Part shown: positions 43,113-52,394 of the stretch, in pieces
How positions within the stretch are numbered: position 1 is the stretch's first letter
Layout: each line of letters starts with the position of its first letter
Source of the DNA: Roseivirga sp.
GTDB taxonomy: Bacteria > Bacteroidota > Bacteroidia > Cytophagales > Cyclobacteriaceae
DNA: 64,000 bases
Reading direction: 5' to 3'
NCBI GenBank assembly: GCA_021404565.1
Contig: JAAWWF010000003.1
Location: 1 to 64,000, forward strand
The notes under the pieces: model-generated
What the model saw: the letters and a program-made list of their open reading frames with translations, nothing else
The model's database searches: none
Told to the model about the DNA's origin: nothing
Program-made: the position numbers and the translations under genes

Positions 43113-45896
43113 TCAGAGCATTTCACTTGGCTTTTTACCAAAACGTTCGCTAAAGATTCGGGTGAAATAGGAAGGGTTTTCAAAGCCCACAGCATAGGCT
43201 ACCTCTGCAATGGTTTGGTACTTGTGTGACTCTAACAGCCGATAGGCTCTCTGCAGTCTAATCTCTCTGATGAACTGTAAACAGGAAAGACCCGTGATCT
43301 TTTTGAGTACGCGGTTGGCTTGACGTTCACTCAGGTTGAGGTGAGCGGAAAGTTCTGTTACCGAAAAAGAATTGTCACTGAGGTGGGCTTCCACCTTGTT
43401 CCGGGCATCGTCAAGCAATTGCTTTTCGTTACCTACAATCTCCTCTTCTTTCTCTCGGGAAGCCTCTTTCCTGGTAGCTGTGTTTTGAATGAGATTAGCC
43501 ACTCTGGCTTTGAGCTCGTTGGCGCTAAAGGGTTTGGGAATGTAGTCATCTATGCCCAGGCGCAGGCCTTCTATTTTATCTGCCTCATCAGAGAGGGCGG
43601 TGATCATGATGACCGAAATATTCCTCCAGTCATGATGCGCTTTAATCTCTTTGACAAAACTGATCCCATCCATTTCGGGCATCATCACATCAGCCGTGAT
43701 CAAATCAAATTGACCTGACTTCAGCCTTTCCAAACCTTCTATGCCGTTTTCTGCCAGAGTTACGCGGTAATGATCGGAAAGCAGTTGCTGGATGAAATCA
43801 GACATTTCAGGGTTGTCTTCCACCACCAGTATATGGCAGGCCTCTTTGTCGCTAAGGTCAACAGATGGTCTCTTTTCCAGGCTGAGTTGGAAAGGTCCCA
43901 GACTGTCATCTTTTATGGGGAGGGTCTCCGTATGTCGTACAGGAATAGTTAGATGGAATTGAGTGCCTTCGTTCAGGCGGCTTTTTACCTGAATATTACC
44001 TCCCATGAACTCTAGAAGTTCTTTGACCAGTGCCAAACCGATGCCCAAGCCACCTATGGTTCTATCGTTTTCAGAAGCCTGGTAGTAACGGTCAAATATT
44101 CTCGGAAGCGCATCTTCCGGTATACCTTTTCCTGTATCGGCAATCGTCAGGTTGAGTTGGTTTTCATTAAGAACAGACATGAAACGAACTTCTCCCTTTT
44201 TTGGTGTATGCTTGATCGCATTGGAGAAGAGATTATTTAGAATGCGTTCCAGCTTTTTTCGATCCAATTCATGATACTTCACGTCACTGGAGATTTCTGA
44301 AGTCCAACTGATTTGATTGCGGACGGCCAGAGATTCAAAGGCAAAGAAGACCCTGTTTAAAAAAATGTCGAGATCTGTGGATTCCTCTTCCAGTTGCAGC
44401 GCCCCTTCGTCAAGCCTGGCAATGTCCAGAACCTCTTCAGTCAGTTGAAGGAGTTTCCTGGTGTTGTTAGTGATCTTTTGAAGGTTGTTTTTTACCCTGG
44501 GAATATCATCTTTTTCGAGAGACGACATGGCATCCTCTAATGGGGCGTGAATTAGTGTTACCGGAGTTCTCAATTCATGAGAGATATTTACCAGGAAGCG
44601 CTTTCTCGCCTGATCTAACTTCTGGAGTTGCTGATTCAGGAGCTGACGGTTCTTACTTTGTTTCCAGAAGAGGAACCCCAAAACTCCGATGAGTAGCAGA
44701 AAAATGATGATGATCACAATGATCAGTCGTTGGCGACTGATTCTGGCCTGGTTTAAGATTTCTTCCTGTCGAAGTAGCTGAATCTGGTCCTGCTGCTCTT
44801 TGGTTTTGTATCGGGCCTCTGTCTCGCGAAAGATGCGTTCGGTTTCTAACTGCTCAAATTTTTGGTTCAGAGAATCATACTGAATGTAGGTCTCCAGTGC
44901 TTGTTTAAATCTTTTTTGCTCAGTGTAAACACCAATCAGAAGTTCGTACGCTTCACCCTGGATGGACAACATTTCGTACTCAAGGCCAATCTCAAGTCCT
45001 TTTTGCAAATGCACTATGGCCTCATTTAGCCTCGACAGATTGGCATAAGTATAGCCTAGTTTTACTTCGTACAGGGCCAGGTCGAAGGGAGAAGGGTTGG
45101 GAGGCATCAACCTCCTGGTTTCATTTAAGTACTCCAGGGCTGTTGCAAAGTCCCGCTTGTCGATATGAAGAATCGCCAGGTTTTGATAGATATTGAATTT
45201 TTCTTCCTCTATACCGTGTTCTTCGAAGACCTCAAGGGCGCTTTGCCAATAGTAGATAGTCGAGTCTTCAATAGCCTGAACATTGCCAATATTGAACAGA
45301 GCCAGACCCGCCATCACGTAGTCTTCGATGTTGGAAAAAACATCATAAGATTGTCTGAAGTATTTCTCTGCAGATTCCTGGTTAAAGGTGCCTTGCTCAT
45401 CCAGGCCAATTTGCATAGCAAAGAGAATCCCAGTGGTGCGGTAGATTTCACCAACCAGTTGCTTTTGGGGTATTTCTACAAGTGCAGATTCATTGGAGGC
45501 CATATATTGCCGGGCTTGATCGGCCAGGGTGATTCCCTCTTTTAATTTGCCCATGGTTTGCAAGGCACGGACCTTACCGGCATAGGCTTGGAGAATATAG
45601 GTATGATCTGACCCTTTGAGCAAACCTGGTAATGCTGCCCCAAAGAGGGAGTCTGCTAATTGCGGGTCTCCAACCCTCACCAGAACGTTGGCCCAGTCTA
45701 CCCTGGCCAAATCCTGTTCTTCCTCCATTACAATCCTCTCAAAAAGGCTGATCAAAGTATCATGAGAAGGAGTTGACTTGTTGTTGAGTTCATTGCGAAA
45801 CTGCTGATAACCATGGCTTTGACCGCTTTGTGCAAGCACCAAAAAGGGCCACAAAAACATAGAGAGCAACAGCGATTTGAGTGAAACCAGTGTCAT
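43113..45896 (-). CDS. Hybrid two-component regulator: TPR sensor, histidine kinase, receiver and AraC domain
   Basis: A 927-residue one-protein signalling system of the Bacteroidota HTCS type. It has a signal peptide (MFLWPFLVLAQ), a periplasmic region with TPR repeats (about 80-385), one membrane helix (near 388-410), HisKA with phospho-accepting His440 in ISHELRTPVT, HATPase (NLFSNAIKHTPKKGE; ADTGKGIP; GGLGIGLALV), a receiver with Asp736 in TADVMMPEMDG and a C-terminal AraC helix-turn-helix (YAVGFENPSYFTRIF). A TPR sensor replaces the common Reg_prop propeller, so the signal may be a protein or peptide. No SusC/SusD genes adjoin. The neighbouring surface-protein gene, with a 21-bp direct repeat, is the likely target. 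Confidence 0.92.
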   Translation of the reverse strand: MTLVSLKSLLLSMFLWPFLVLAQSGQSHGYQQFRNELNNKSTPSHDTLISLFERIVMEEEQDLARVDWANVLVRVGDPQLADSLFGAALPGLLKGSDHTYILQAYAGKVRALQTMGKLKEGITLADQARQYMASNESALVEIPQKQLVGEIYRTTGILFAMQIGLDEQGTFNQESAEKYFRQSYDVFSNIEDYVMAGLALFNIGNVQAIEDSTIYYWQSALEVFEEHGIEEEKFNIYQNLAILHIDKRDFATALEYLNETRRLMPPNPSPFDLALYEVKLGYTYANLSRLNEAIVHLQKGLEIGLEYEMLSIQGEAYELLIGVYTEQKRFKQALETYIQYDSLNQKFEQLETERIFRETEARYKTKEQQDQIQLLRQEEILNQARISRQRLIIVIIIIFLLLIGVLGFLFWKQSKNRQLLNQQLQKLDQARKRFLVNISHELRTPVTLIHAPLEDAMSSLEKDDIPRVKNNLQKITNNTRKLLQLTEEVLDIARLDEGALQLEEESTDLDIFLNRVFFAFESLAVRNQISWTSEISSDVKYHELDRKKLERILNNLFSNAIKHTPKKGEVRFMSVLNENQLNLTIADTGKGIPEDALPRIFDRYYQASENDRTIGGLGIGLALVKELLEFMGGNIQVKSRLNEGTQFHLTIPVRHTETLPIKDDSLGPFQLSLEKRPSVDLSDKEACHILVVEDNPEMSDFIQQLLSDHYRVTLAENGIEGLERLKSGQFDLITADVMMPEMDGISFVKEIKAHHDWRNISVIMITALSDEADKIEGLRLGIDDYIPKPFSANELKARVANLIQNTATRKEASREKEEEIVGNEKQLLDDARNKVEAHLSDNSFSVTELSAHLNLSERQANRVLKKITGLSCLQFIREIRLQRAYRLLESHKYQTIAEVAYAVGFENPSYFTRIFSERFGKKPSEML

Positions 45897-46211
45897 GGCA
45901 TACCCAAAATATGGCTTTCAAATCATAATCAGGTATTGCTGATTACATTTTCTTATCAATCTCCAAAAAAGAGTTTGTGATTTTTCCTGTACGTGATTTG
46001 GCGTTCAGACTGTAATTGCCTCTGTCCTGAAGTGTGAGAAACAGGTTTTAGATACTGTTATTGAAAACTGAACGGGTGAACCTTGGAGAACTATTTCGTT
46101 TGCTGCTGGCGATCTACAGAAACGTGCCGATTTGATTTTTTCAATGTCAGACCACAGAAAAAATCCAGATTGAAAGCAAGGTGTGATAAGAGGTGGAAGA
46201 GAGTTAAGAGC
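45897..46211. other. 315-bp gap in front of the hybrid regulator gene
   Basis: No gene is recognised here. It contains the likely promoter region of the regulator, including a perfect dyad at 45926-45945, and the 3' end of the neighbouring membrane-anchored gene. I found no exact TAnnTTTG box for the regulator and no terminator. Confidence 0.5.
45926..45945. promoter_or_regulatory. Inverted repeat upstream of the hybrid regulator gene
   Basis: TAATCAG and CTGATTA form a perfect 7-bp dyad with 6-nt spacer, 30-49 nt upstream of the regulator ATG. The arms are separate from the TCCATTTCGGACA repeat. It could be a binding site or a leader hairpin. Confidence 0.3.
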
Positions 46212-46814
46212 CTATTCCAGTTCCTTAAGTAACTGATCAGTACCCGGCATCGCACCTGTGTCGATGATATTGATAAGAATACCCAGTCTGGCTTCAAGAT
46301 TTTTAAGACCATCGAGGTACCAGTTATACTGTGGCTTTAGCTTGCCTTGACGATCATAAAACTCGATTGGTTCATTGGAAATGAGTTGCCTGTTGCAAAG
46401 ATCATTGAAGTCCTTCATGCGAATGCCTGTTCTTTGCACAATGTCATAGCCACCACTAAGACTGGAGGCAAGGCTGGGGTCAAGCTGTACAAATACATCG
46501 TCACTTAAGCCAATTTGTGTAATGAGCAGGGCACTATTATAGTATAGTTCAGGAGGTTGAAGTGCGGGGCGTTCTCCGGCAGCATACTTCGTTTCAAAGT
46601 CTTGGATGATATCCCCAATCTGTGTTTTTACCTGAGAGGTTTGTGAACGGATACTCACTAATTCAGACTTGAAGCTAACGAGGTAGTTAAGCTTAATTTT
46701 TCTTTCGCGGTTGTTTTCCTGATAGCGATTGAGCTCAAAGGCACCATAAACGCCAATAAACACGATGAACAATTCAACGAGAAACTTGCCTACAGACCCT
46801 TTCTTTCCAGCCAT
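46212..46814 (-). CDS. Membrane-anchored protein of unknown function (DUF6090-like layout)
   Basis: A 200-residue protein with one N-terminal helix (FLVELFIVFIGVYGAFELNRY) and a soluble, mostly helical remainder with a coiled-coil-prone stretch (near KSELVSIRSQTSQVKTQ). The layout resembles the DUF6090 proteins of Bacteroidota, which share the short anchor followed by N-rich polar helix, but I cannot confirm family membership. It starts 36 bp after the threonine dehydrogenase gene stops and on the same strand, so it may be a downstream gene of that unit. No function can be assigned. Confidence 0.6.
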   Translation of the reverse strand: MAGKKGSVGKFLVELFIVFIGVYGAFELNRYQENNRERKIKLNYLVSFKSELVSIRSQTSQVKTQIGDIIQDFETKYAAGERPALQPPELYYNSALLITQIGLSDDVFVQLDPSLASSLSGGYDIVQRTGIRMKDFNDLCNRQLISNEPIEFYDRQGKLKPQYNWYLDGLKNLEARLGILINIIDTGAMPGTDQLLKELE

Positions 46815-46850
46815 GGCTCAATATAGTAAAAGCCTTAGTAAGGTGACAGA

Positions 46851-47810
46851 CTACGCTTTTTGAAAGCTATGGAGTATTGCGGGCAGATTTGCCAGAATGT
46901 CTTCTGTCATTCTGGTCAGGTCATACTCCGGTTGCCAGCCCCAATCACTTCTTGCAGCAGAGTCATCGATGCTATTAGGCCAGGAGTCAGCAATCGCTTG
47001 TCTGAAATCCGGGGCATAGTCGATGGAAAACTCCGGCATTTGAGTTTTGATCGCATTTGCTATTTCTACAGGATCGAAGCTAATGGCAGCTACATTATAG
47101 CTGGAGCGCACTTTCACCTGTTCTGCGGGAGCCTGCATCAGGTCAATGGTGGCCTTTATGGCATCAGGCATATACATCATAGGTAGGTAGGTGCCTTTGT
47201 CGAGAAAGCAAGTAAAGTGCTCACCTGCCAGAGCTTTGTGGTAAATGTCCACAGCATAGTCCGTGGTGCCTCCACCCGGCAGTGATTTGTAGCCAATCAG
47301 GCCCGGGTACCTCAAACTCCTTACGTCCACACCATATTTTTCATGGTAGTACTCACACCAGCGTTCACCGGCCTGTTTGGATATACCATACACAGTATTA
47401 GGGTCCATGATGGTATGCTGTGGCGTATTGTCAACGGGAGTGGTGGGTCCGAATACAGCAATAGAGCTGGGCCAGTAAACTTTTTTGATTTGTTTTTCCT
47501 TCGCCAACTCCAGTACATTGAGCAGTCCTGTCATGTTCAGGGTCCAGGCCCATTTCGGGTTTTCCTCTCCCTTGGCAGAAAGAATGGCGGCCAGATGATA
47601 AATCTGTGTGATAGCATGTTTATCTACTACCTCTGCGAGGCCGCTGGCATTCATAATGTCCAGCCTTTCAAAAGTAAAGGCCGAAATGGCCTCGTTAGGC
47701 CCTGAGATATCAGAGGCGATCACATTACTATTACCAAACAAATTGCCCAGGGCAATGGTAAGTTCTGAGCCCAATTGCCCACAAGCACCAATCACAAGAA
47801 TTTTGTCCAT
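46851..47810 (-). CDS. tdh: L-threonine 3-dehydrogenase, SDR (epimerase-like) type
   Basis: This enzyme oxidises L-threonine to 2-amino-3-oxobutyrate with NAD. It belongs to the short-chain/extended SDR form known from Flavobacterium and animals, not the zinc alcohol-dehydrogenase form of E. coli. The 319-residue protein has the NAD motif IGACGQLGSEL, catalytic Tyr141 and Lys145 in VYGISKQAGE, and the TDH-specific PGGGTTDYAVDIYHKAL. A TTG at 47834 extends the frame by eight residues; ATG 47810 is the natural start. It is divergent from the small ORF-kbl pair, whose product uses its product, which supports the assignment. Confidence 0.92.
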   Translation of the reverse strand: MDKILVIGACGQLGSELTIALGNLFGNSNVIASDISGPNEAISAFTFERLDIMNASGLAEVVDKHAITQIYHLAAILSAKGEENPKWAWTLNMTGLLNVLELAKEKQIKKVYWPSSIAVFGPTTPVDNTPQHTIMDPNTVYGISKQAGERWCEYYHEKYGVDVRSLRYPGLIGYKSLPGGGTTDYAVDIYHKALAGEHFTCFLDKGTYLPMMYMPDAIKATIDLMQAPAEQVKVRSSYNVAAISFDPVEIANAIKTQMPEFSIDYAPDFRQAIADSWPNSIDDSAARSDWGWQPEYDLTRMTEDILANLPAILHSFQKA

Positions 47811-47966
47811 CCACTTCCTTTTTTCGGTGTGCAATAATAAGTAATCAGGATAACATGTAAAACGTTTGCATAGCTAAAAGGTCGGCTTTATCGGTATCGG
47901 CATGCATTCCATCAAACTGTGTATAAAAGCTGTACGAATGATCGCAGCCGATAGCAGTAAAACGCA

Positions 47967-47974
47967 TATATTTG
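47967..47974 (+). promoter_or_regulatory. Candidate -7 element for the small ORF-kbl unit
   Basis: TATATTTG is an exact TAnnTTTG match only 6 nt before the ATG at 47981. Transcription would begin at or next to that ATG, so the mRNA could be leaderless or nearly so. A second ATG at 47990 leaves a nine-base leader. Confidence 0.45.
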
Positions 47975-47980
47975 CCCTCA

Positions 47981-48238
47981 ATGGAATTGATGGATTTTCA
48001 TACCTGGCTGGCAGGCAAAAAAATCGATGAGGTGGCTTTTAAAAAAGCAGAGCCCAACCAATACCAGCAACTCAAATCAATCTTTGATCAGGTGCATCCT
48101 GACAGCTTTACGGCTCAAAAGCTATTTCTGATTAACCCTATCAGACGAAAGTATCCGCTAAAAGTGGAAGCCGTGGCGGCAGCGCCAAAGCCAAAGACTG
48201 CCAGACCGATGATCAGACCCAAACCTAAAACCAATTGA
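47981..48238 (+). CDS. Small basic protein of unknown function, upstream of kbl
   Basis: An 85-residue protein (or 82 from ATG 47990) without signal peptide or membrane segment. The N-terminal part is helical ([36 protein letters not shown]), and the tail is Ala/Pro/Lys/Arg-rich ([20 protein letters not shown]). I do not recognise a family. Its stop lies one base before kbl, so the two are translated together; its place between tdh and kbl suggests a link to threonine or glycine metabolism, but that is inference. A TTG at 47972 is another possible start. Confidence 0.7.
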   Translation: MELMDFHTWLAGKKIDEVAFKKAEPNQYQQLKSIFDQVHPDSFTAQKLFLINPIRRKYPLKVEAVAAAPKPKTARPMIRPKPKTN

Positions 48239-48239
48239 T

Positions 48240-49433
48240 ATGTACAATACGTTGAAACCGAAGCTCCAGGCTGAGTTGGAAAGTATTAAAGAGGCTGGCC
48301 TCTACAAAAAAGAACGAGTGATTACCTCTCCCCAAGCGGCAGATATTACCACTGCTGATGGTAAGGAGGTTATAAATTTTTGTGCTAATAATTACCTGGG
48401 GCTTTCATCGCACCCTAAGGTGGTAGAAGCTGCCAAGCAGGCCATAGACTCTCATGGCTTCGGCATGTCATCCGTCCGCTTTATTTGTGGAACCCAGGAT
48501 ATCCACAAGGAGCTGGAGGATAGAATTTCCGAGTTCCTGGGCATGGAGGATACGATTCTATATGCAGCCGCCTTTGATGCCAATGGAGGTATTTTTGAGC
48601 CTCTTCTGGGACCTGAGGACGCTATTATCTCTGATGCCTTGAATCATGCCTCTATCATTGATGGTGTAAGGCTTTGTAAGGCCATGCGTTTCCGGTACCA
48701 GCACAACGATATGGCCGACCTGGAAGCACAACTGAAAGATGCGGAGGCCCGGGGAGCTAAACAGAAAATTATCGTGACCGATGGGGTATTCTCTATGGAT
48801 GGCACCATTGCTCAACTTGATAAAATCTGCGACCTGGCTGATCAATACAATGCTTTGGTAATGACCGATGAGTGTCATTCTACCGGCTTTATGGGCAAGA
48901 CAGGGCGTGGCGTTCATGAGTTCAGGAACTGTATGGACAGGGTTGATATCATAACAGGTACTCTGGGTAAGGCCCTGGGAGGAGCCAGTGGAGGGTTTAC
49001 TTCAGCTAAAAAAGAGATTATTGACTTGTTGAGGCAAAGATCCAGACCCTATCTGTTTTCAAATACCCTTGCACCTTCTATTGTAGGAGCTTCCATTGCG
49101 GTATTTGATATGCTTTCTGAAACGACTGAGCTGAGAGATAAGCTGGAGAACAATACCAGGTACTTCCGCGAAAAAATGACGGCAGCCGGTTTTGATATTA
49201 AGCCGGGAGAACATGCTATAGTACCGGTTATGCTGTACGAGGCCAAACTGGCTCAGAAAATGGCAGATGCCCTTCTGGAAAAAGGTGTTTATGTGATAGG
49301 ATTTTTCTTTCCGGTAGTTCCCAAGGGCCAGGCCCGCATCAGGGTACAGGTATCAGCCGGTCATGACAGACATCACCTTGATAAAGCCATTGCGGCCTTT
49401 ACAGAGGTCGGCAAAGATCTGGGGGTTATCTAG
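48240..49433 (+). CDS. kbl: Glycine C-acetyltransferase (2-amino-3-ketobutyrate CoA ligase)
   Basis: Kbl splits 2-amino-3-oxobutyrate with CoA into glycine and acetyl-CoA. The 397-residue PLP enzyme of the alpha-oxoamine synthase family has [16 protein letters not shown], the acyl-binding [32 protein letters not shown], and the PLP Lys244 in [14 protein letters not shown]. Length is normal. It is coupled to the small upstream ORF, lies divergent to tdh and is closed by a strong terminator. Together tdh and kbl form the threonine-to-glycine pathway. Confidence 0.95.
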   Translation: MYNTLKPKLQAELESIKEAGLYKKERVITSPQAADITTADGKEVINFCANNYLGLSSHPKVVEAAKQAIDSHGFGMSSVRFICGTQDIHKELEDRISEFLGMEDTILYAAAFDANGGIFEPLLGPEDAIISDALNHASIIDGVRLCKAMRFRYQHNDMADLEAQLKDAEARGAKQKIIVTDGVFSMDGTIAQLDKICDLADQYNALVMTDECHSTGFMGKTGRGVHEFRNCMDRVDIITGTLGKALGGASGGFTSAKKEIIDLLRQRSRPYLFSNTLAPSIVGASIAVFDMLSETTELRDKLENNTRYFREKMTAAGFDIKPGEHAIVPVMLYEAKLAQKMADALLEKGVYVIGFFFPVVPKGQARIRVQVSAGHDRHHLDKAIAAFTEVGKDLGVI

Positions 49434-49455
49434 AAATATTACAATAGGGAAAGAG

Positions 49456-49486
49456 AGGTGATTCTTCGGGGTCACCTTTTTTTATT
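49456..49486 (+). terminator. Rho-independent terminator of kbl
   Basis: AGGTGA and TCACCT (49456-49461 and 49472-49477) enclose a 10-nt loop and are followed by a T-run to 49484, 23 bp past the kbl stop. Confidence 0.8.
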
Positions 49487-49608
49487 TCTGGTAAGTGTTG
49501 TTTCAGGTATTCAGAGTATTAAAATTTATTAATTCCGGATTAAGATTTATTAACTGTCAAATAAGAGGATTTCTTGTTTAGTTACAATTCTAAACTATTG
49601 TGCTAATT

Positions 49609-50802
49609 ATGTCAAAATCCTTAAACCACCTTCCGTCCAAATCTTTGATTCTCGCAGTCCTATGCCTTTTGATATCAGGCTGTGGAACCGAAAGCAATTC
49701 TGAGCAAAAAGCCGATTCCGATAAAAATGCCGATGTATTTCGGTCTTATGCGGTAAATATTGAAAAGCCCGGGACACGCTTTGCAGATGCCTTTGAGTCT
49801 GTAGAGTTGTTGCAACTGGAAGAGACGAGGCAATCATTGCTGGGAAGTGTAGCACGTGTGAGGAATGCGGGGGACAAGCTGATTTTTCCCGGCTACAACA
49901 ACGGAGAGATTTACATCTTTTCTGATCAGGGGAAGTTTCTGAGCAAGTTTAACAATACAGGCGAAGCGGAGGGACAGTATAGTTCAGTTCAGGATTTGTG
50001 GGTCAGTGGCGATTCCATTGTAATATTCGACAGTAAGAAAAGAACAATCTACTGGTACCAACATAACGGAGATTATCTGAAGTCTGTAAAAATGCCGGAG
50101 GGTACCGGTCATGTATACCCGGTTGGTCAGGGATTCCTGACCGATATGACCTTTGCCCCGGCAAAAGACTCAGTAGGATACAAAGTTCATGTTCTGGATG
50201 GGCAGCTCCGGGTAAAAAATGAGTTAGTACCTAACCCTAATCCTATAGCATTTCCAATGGGCAGGAATACCAATTCATTCAAAGAATATCATGGGAAGTT
50301 GACCTTCAAAGCTATGTACGATGATACCACCTATTTCCTGAATACGGATGTTACGACTCCTTTTATCCACGTGAACTTTGGAGAAAAGAACCTCTGGAAA
50401 GATGAGTCGCTTAAGGGAAATCTTATGGCAGTTATGACCGCTATCCCCAAAGGAGAGGGAGTATGGAATTATACGCCTTATGTAAACTCAGACCTGATCT
50501 ATATGACTTATGATATCTCTTTGAAGAAGCTGGCAGCGGTGATTGACAGGGAAACAGGAGCCCATCTGATTCTCAACACCCTTATGAAAAATGAAGAACG
50601 TTTTGATCTCGAGCCCATCGCATGGGATGGTGACAGGCTCATGCTTTCTATGCCGTCAAGCAATGTGGCCGAGTTACTGGAGGGGATGGATGCAGGGCAA
50701 TGGCGATTTGCTGCCGGTGCCTCATTGGAGAGTATAGAGTCCTCTGAAAACCCGGTGCTGCTATGGGTAAAGTTTAAAAACCTGACTGAAGGGGTTTCAT
50801 GA
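49609..50802 (+). CDS. 6-bladed beta-propeller lipoprotein, paralog A
   Basis: A 397-residue lipoprotein with signal peptide and lipobox LISGC. The body follows the Bacteroidota six-bladed propeller pattern (VARVRNAGDKLIFPGYNNGEIYIFSDQ; GEAEGQYSSVQDLWV; SDLIYMTYD) and ends with SIESSENPVLLWVKFKNL, nearly the same as its neighbour. The frame starts earlier with GTG 49600, but ATG 49609 gives the classical lipoprotein start. Function is unknown; such proteins are often surface or periplasmic binding factors. The genes of this pair are separated by about 210 bp and could be independently transcribed. Confidence 0.82.
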   Translation: MSKSLNHLPSKSLILAVLCLLISGCGTESNSEQKADSDKNADVFRSYAVNIEKPGTRFADAFESVELLQLEETRQSLLGSVARVRNAGDKLIFPGYNNGEIYIFSDQGKFLSKFNNTGEAEGQYSSVQDLWVSGDSIVIFDSKKRTIYWYQHNGDYLKSVKMPEGTGHVYPVGQGFLTDMTFAPAKDSVGYKVHVLDGQLRVKNELVPNPNPIAFPMGRNTNSFKEYHGKLTFKAMYDDTTYFLNTDVTTPFIHVNFGEKNLWKDESLKGNLMAVMTAIPKGEGVWNYTPYVNSDLIYMTYDISLKKLAAVIDRETGAHLILNTLMKNEERFDLEPIAWDGDRLMLSMPSSNVAELLEGMDAGQWRFAAGASLESIESSENPVLLWVKFKNLTEGVS

Positions 50803-51013
50803 TATATTATCTCGTTTTCCGGTCTGATTTATCTGCCAGCTTTTCAACGAAATAACCGGTAGCCCCGGAGTTTATCAGGTTGAAAGGTAGAAGATCTATG
50901 CCTCATATTTCCTGATTTTTATGTAGTCTTTACGGAATCTATAAACTAAACTTATAGTAATAAATTATAAGTGTTGTTCCTTCCGAATATCGCGGGGGTG
51001 AAATAGAGTGTTA

Positions 51014-52198
51014 ATGAACTACAATAATCGCTTCTGTCTTTTAGCGCTGCTGGGTTGCTCCATGCTGTTTGTGTTTTCTGGCTGTGGAGGAGAGCCTTCA
51101 GAGGCCACTGCAGAAGAAGGGTCTGTAGAAGATACTTTTCAAACTTATACACTGGATATAGATAAGTCGGATATTCCCATTGCAGAGGTCATAGATGAGG
51201 TTGAGCTGATGTACCTGAAAGAGACAGAAGAGTCTTTGCTTAGCTACGCCTACCGTATCTCCACCGTAGGGGACAAGTTGATTTTCCCCGGGGGTACTAA
51301 AGGGGACGTGTATATTTATACCACCAGCGGGGAGTTTATAAATAGATTTAATCGAAATGGTGATGGCCCGGGCGAATACACGGCTATTCAGAGTACCTGG
51401 GTCAATGGAGACTCTATTATGATTTACGATAACCTTAAGCAGGTACTGCACTGGTACGATTATTCCGGCAATGAATTAAAGAACCTAAGTTTCCCTCACA
51501 GGCCCAGTCATATCTACCCTTACAAGAATGGCTATGTTCTGGATATGACTTTCAGCCGTATCAATGATTCACTCAGGTACAGGCTACTCACAGTGGACAG
51601 CGATTTGGCGAGCAGAGATATGCTGCTTCCTTATGAAAAGGAAATTCCCTTTCCGATAAGTACCACCGTGAATTCTTTTCAGAAAGTGCAGGGAAAACTG
51701 ATTTACAAATCTGTTTTTGCTGATACCACCTACCTCCTGGACGGTGAGGGTGTCAGGCCATATTACTCCATCGATTTCGGTGATAAGTTTCTCTGGAATG
51801 ATGAGTCGATGTATGAAAATGGGCAGGCAGCTATGAAGGCCATACCTGAGAGCGGTAAGGTCTGGGTTTTTAATGCATCCGTAGGGCCGGAGCATATTTA
51901 TTTACTGTATAATACTTCTTTCAGAGATTTTGCCTACATGCTTGTTGATAGAAGAACGGGCTCTTATCGCAAACTGGATATGGCAAGAAATGTGGAAGAG
52001 AGTTATAGCCTCTCCCCAATTTCCTGGCAGGGAGACTGGTTGCTTTGCTCTATTTCATCTTCAGATATTGAGAGCTTTCTCGGAGAGCTGTCTGAAGAGC
52101 AGTGGACTATGCGAGATGGTACCAGCCTTGAAAAAATTGAGTCATCTGAAAACCCGGTACTCATGTGGGTGAAATTTAAGGAGTTGTCAGAACAATAG
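51014..52198 (+). CDS. 6-bladed beta-propeller lipoprotein, paralog B
   Basis: A 394-residue lipoprotein with lipobox FSGC and the same blade pattern as paralog A (ISTVGDKLIFPGGTKGDVYIYTTSG; GDGPGEYTAIQSTWV), ending KIESSENPVLMWVKFKEL. The two proteins match over their whole length, so the pair arose by duplication. A GTG at 51008 extends the frame by two residues; ATG 51014 is preferred. The 210-bp gap before it carries an inverted repeat (CTTATA N9 TATAAG at 50951-50971) of unknown meaning. No partner genes are linked. Confidence 0.82.
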   Translation: MNYNNRFCLLALLGCSMLFVFSGCGGEPSEATAEEGSVEDTFQTYTLDIDKSDIPIAEVIDEVELMYLKETEESLLSYAYRISTVGDKLIFPGGTKGDVYIYTTSGEFINRFNRNGDGPGEYTAIQSTWVNGDSIMIYDNLKQVLHWYDYSGNELKNLSFPHRPSHIYPYKNGYVLDMTFSRINDSLRYRLLTVDSDLASRDMLLPYEKEIPFPISTTVNSFQKVQGKLIYKSVFADTTYLLDGEGVRPYYSIDFGDKFLWNDESMYENGQAAMKAIPESGKVWVFNASVGPEHIYLLYNTSFRDFAYMLVDRRTGSYRKLDMARNVEESYSLSPISWQGDWLLCSISSSDIESFLGELSEEQWTMRDGTSLEKIESSENPVLMWVKFKELSEQ

Positions 52199-52394
52199 GA
52201 ACGGGCTAGAAATAAATGATAAAAAGCACTTATATCGACCTATTACCTTCGCTGTGTTTGTTTGTCGACTTGAACCGGTAGATTTTTCAATCATGTCTTT
52301 AATCATGAAGTGATTGCCCCGGTAGCGAACAAGCGCTGGTGTCATCTATTTTTAGATTGATTCCTGTAACTGCCAATAGATTTCTCGAAAGTGA

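Noticed and set aside
43113-45896. Polysaccharide utilisation locus regulator
   Set aside because: The protein type fits, but no SusC, SusD or glycoside hydrolase gene is present, and the sensor is TPR rather than a Reg_prop propeller.
50803-51013. Missed gene or RNA in the gap between the propeller paralogs
   Set aside because: No frame with a start and coding character and no stable hairpin except a short AT-rich inverted repeat (50951-50971).
52199-52394. Terminator between the second propeller gene and cdaA
   Set aside because: No stem with a following T-run was found on either strand in this 196-bp gap.
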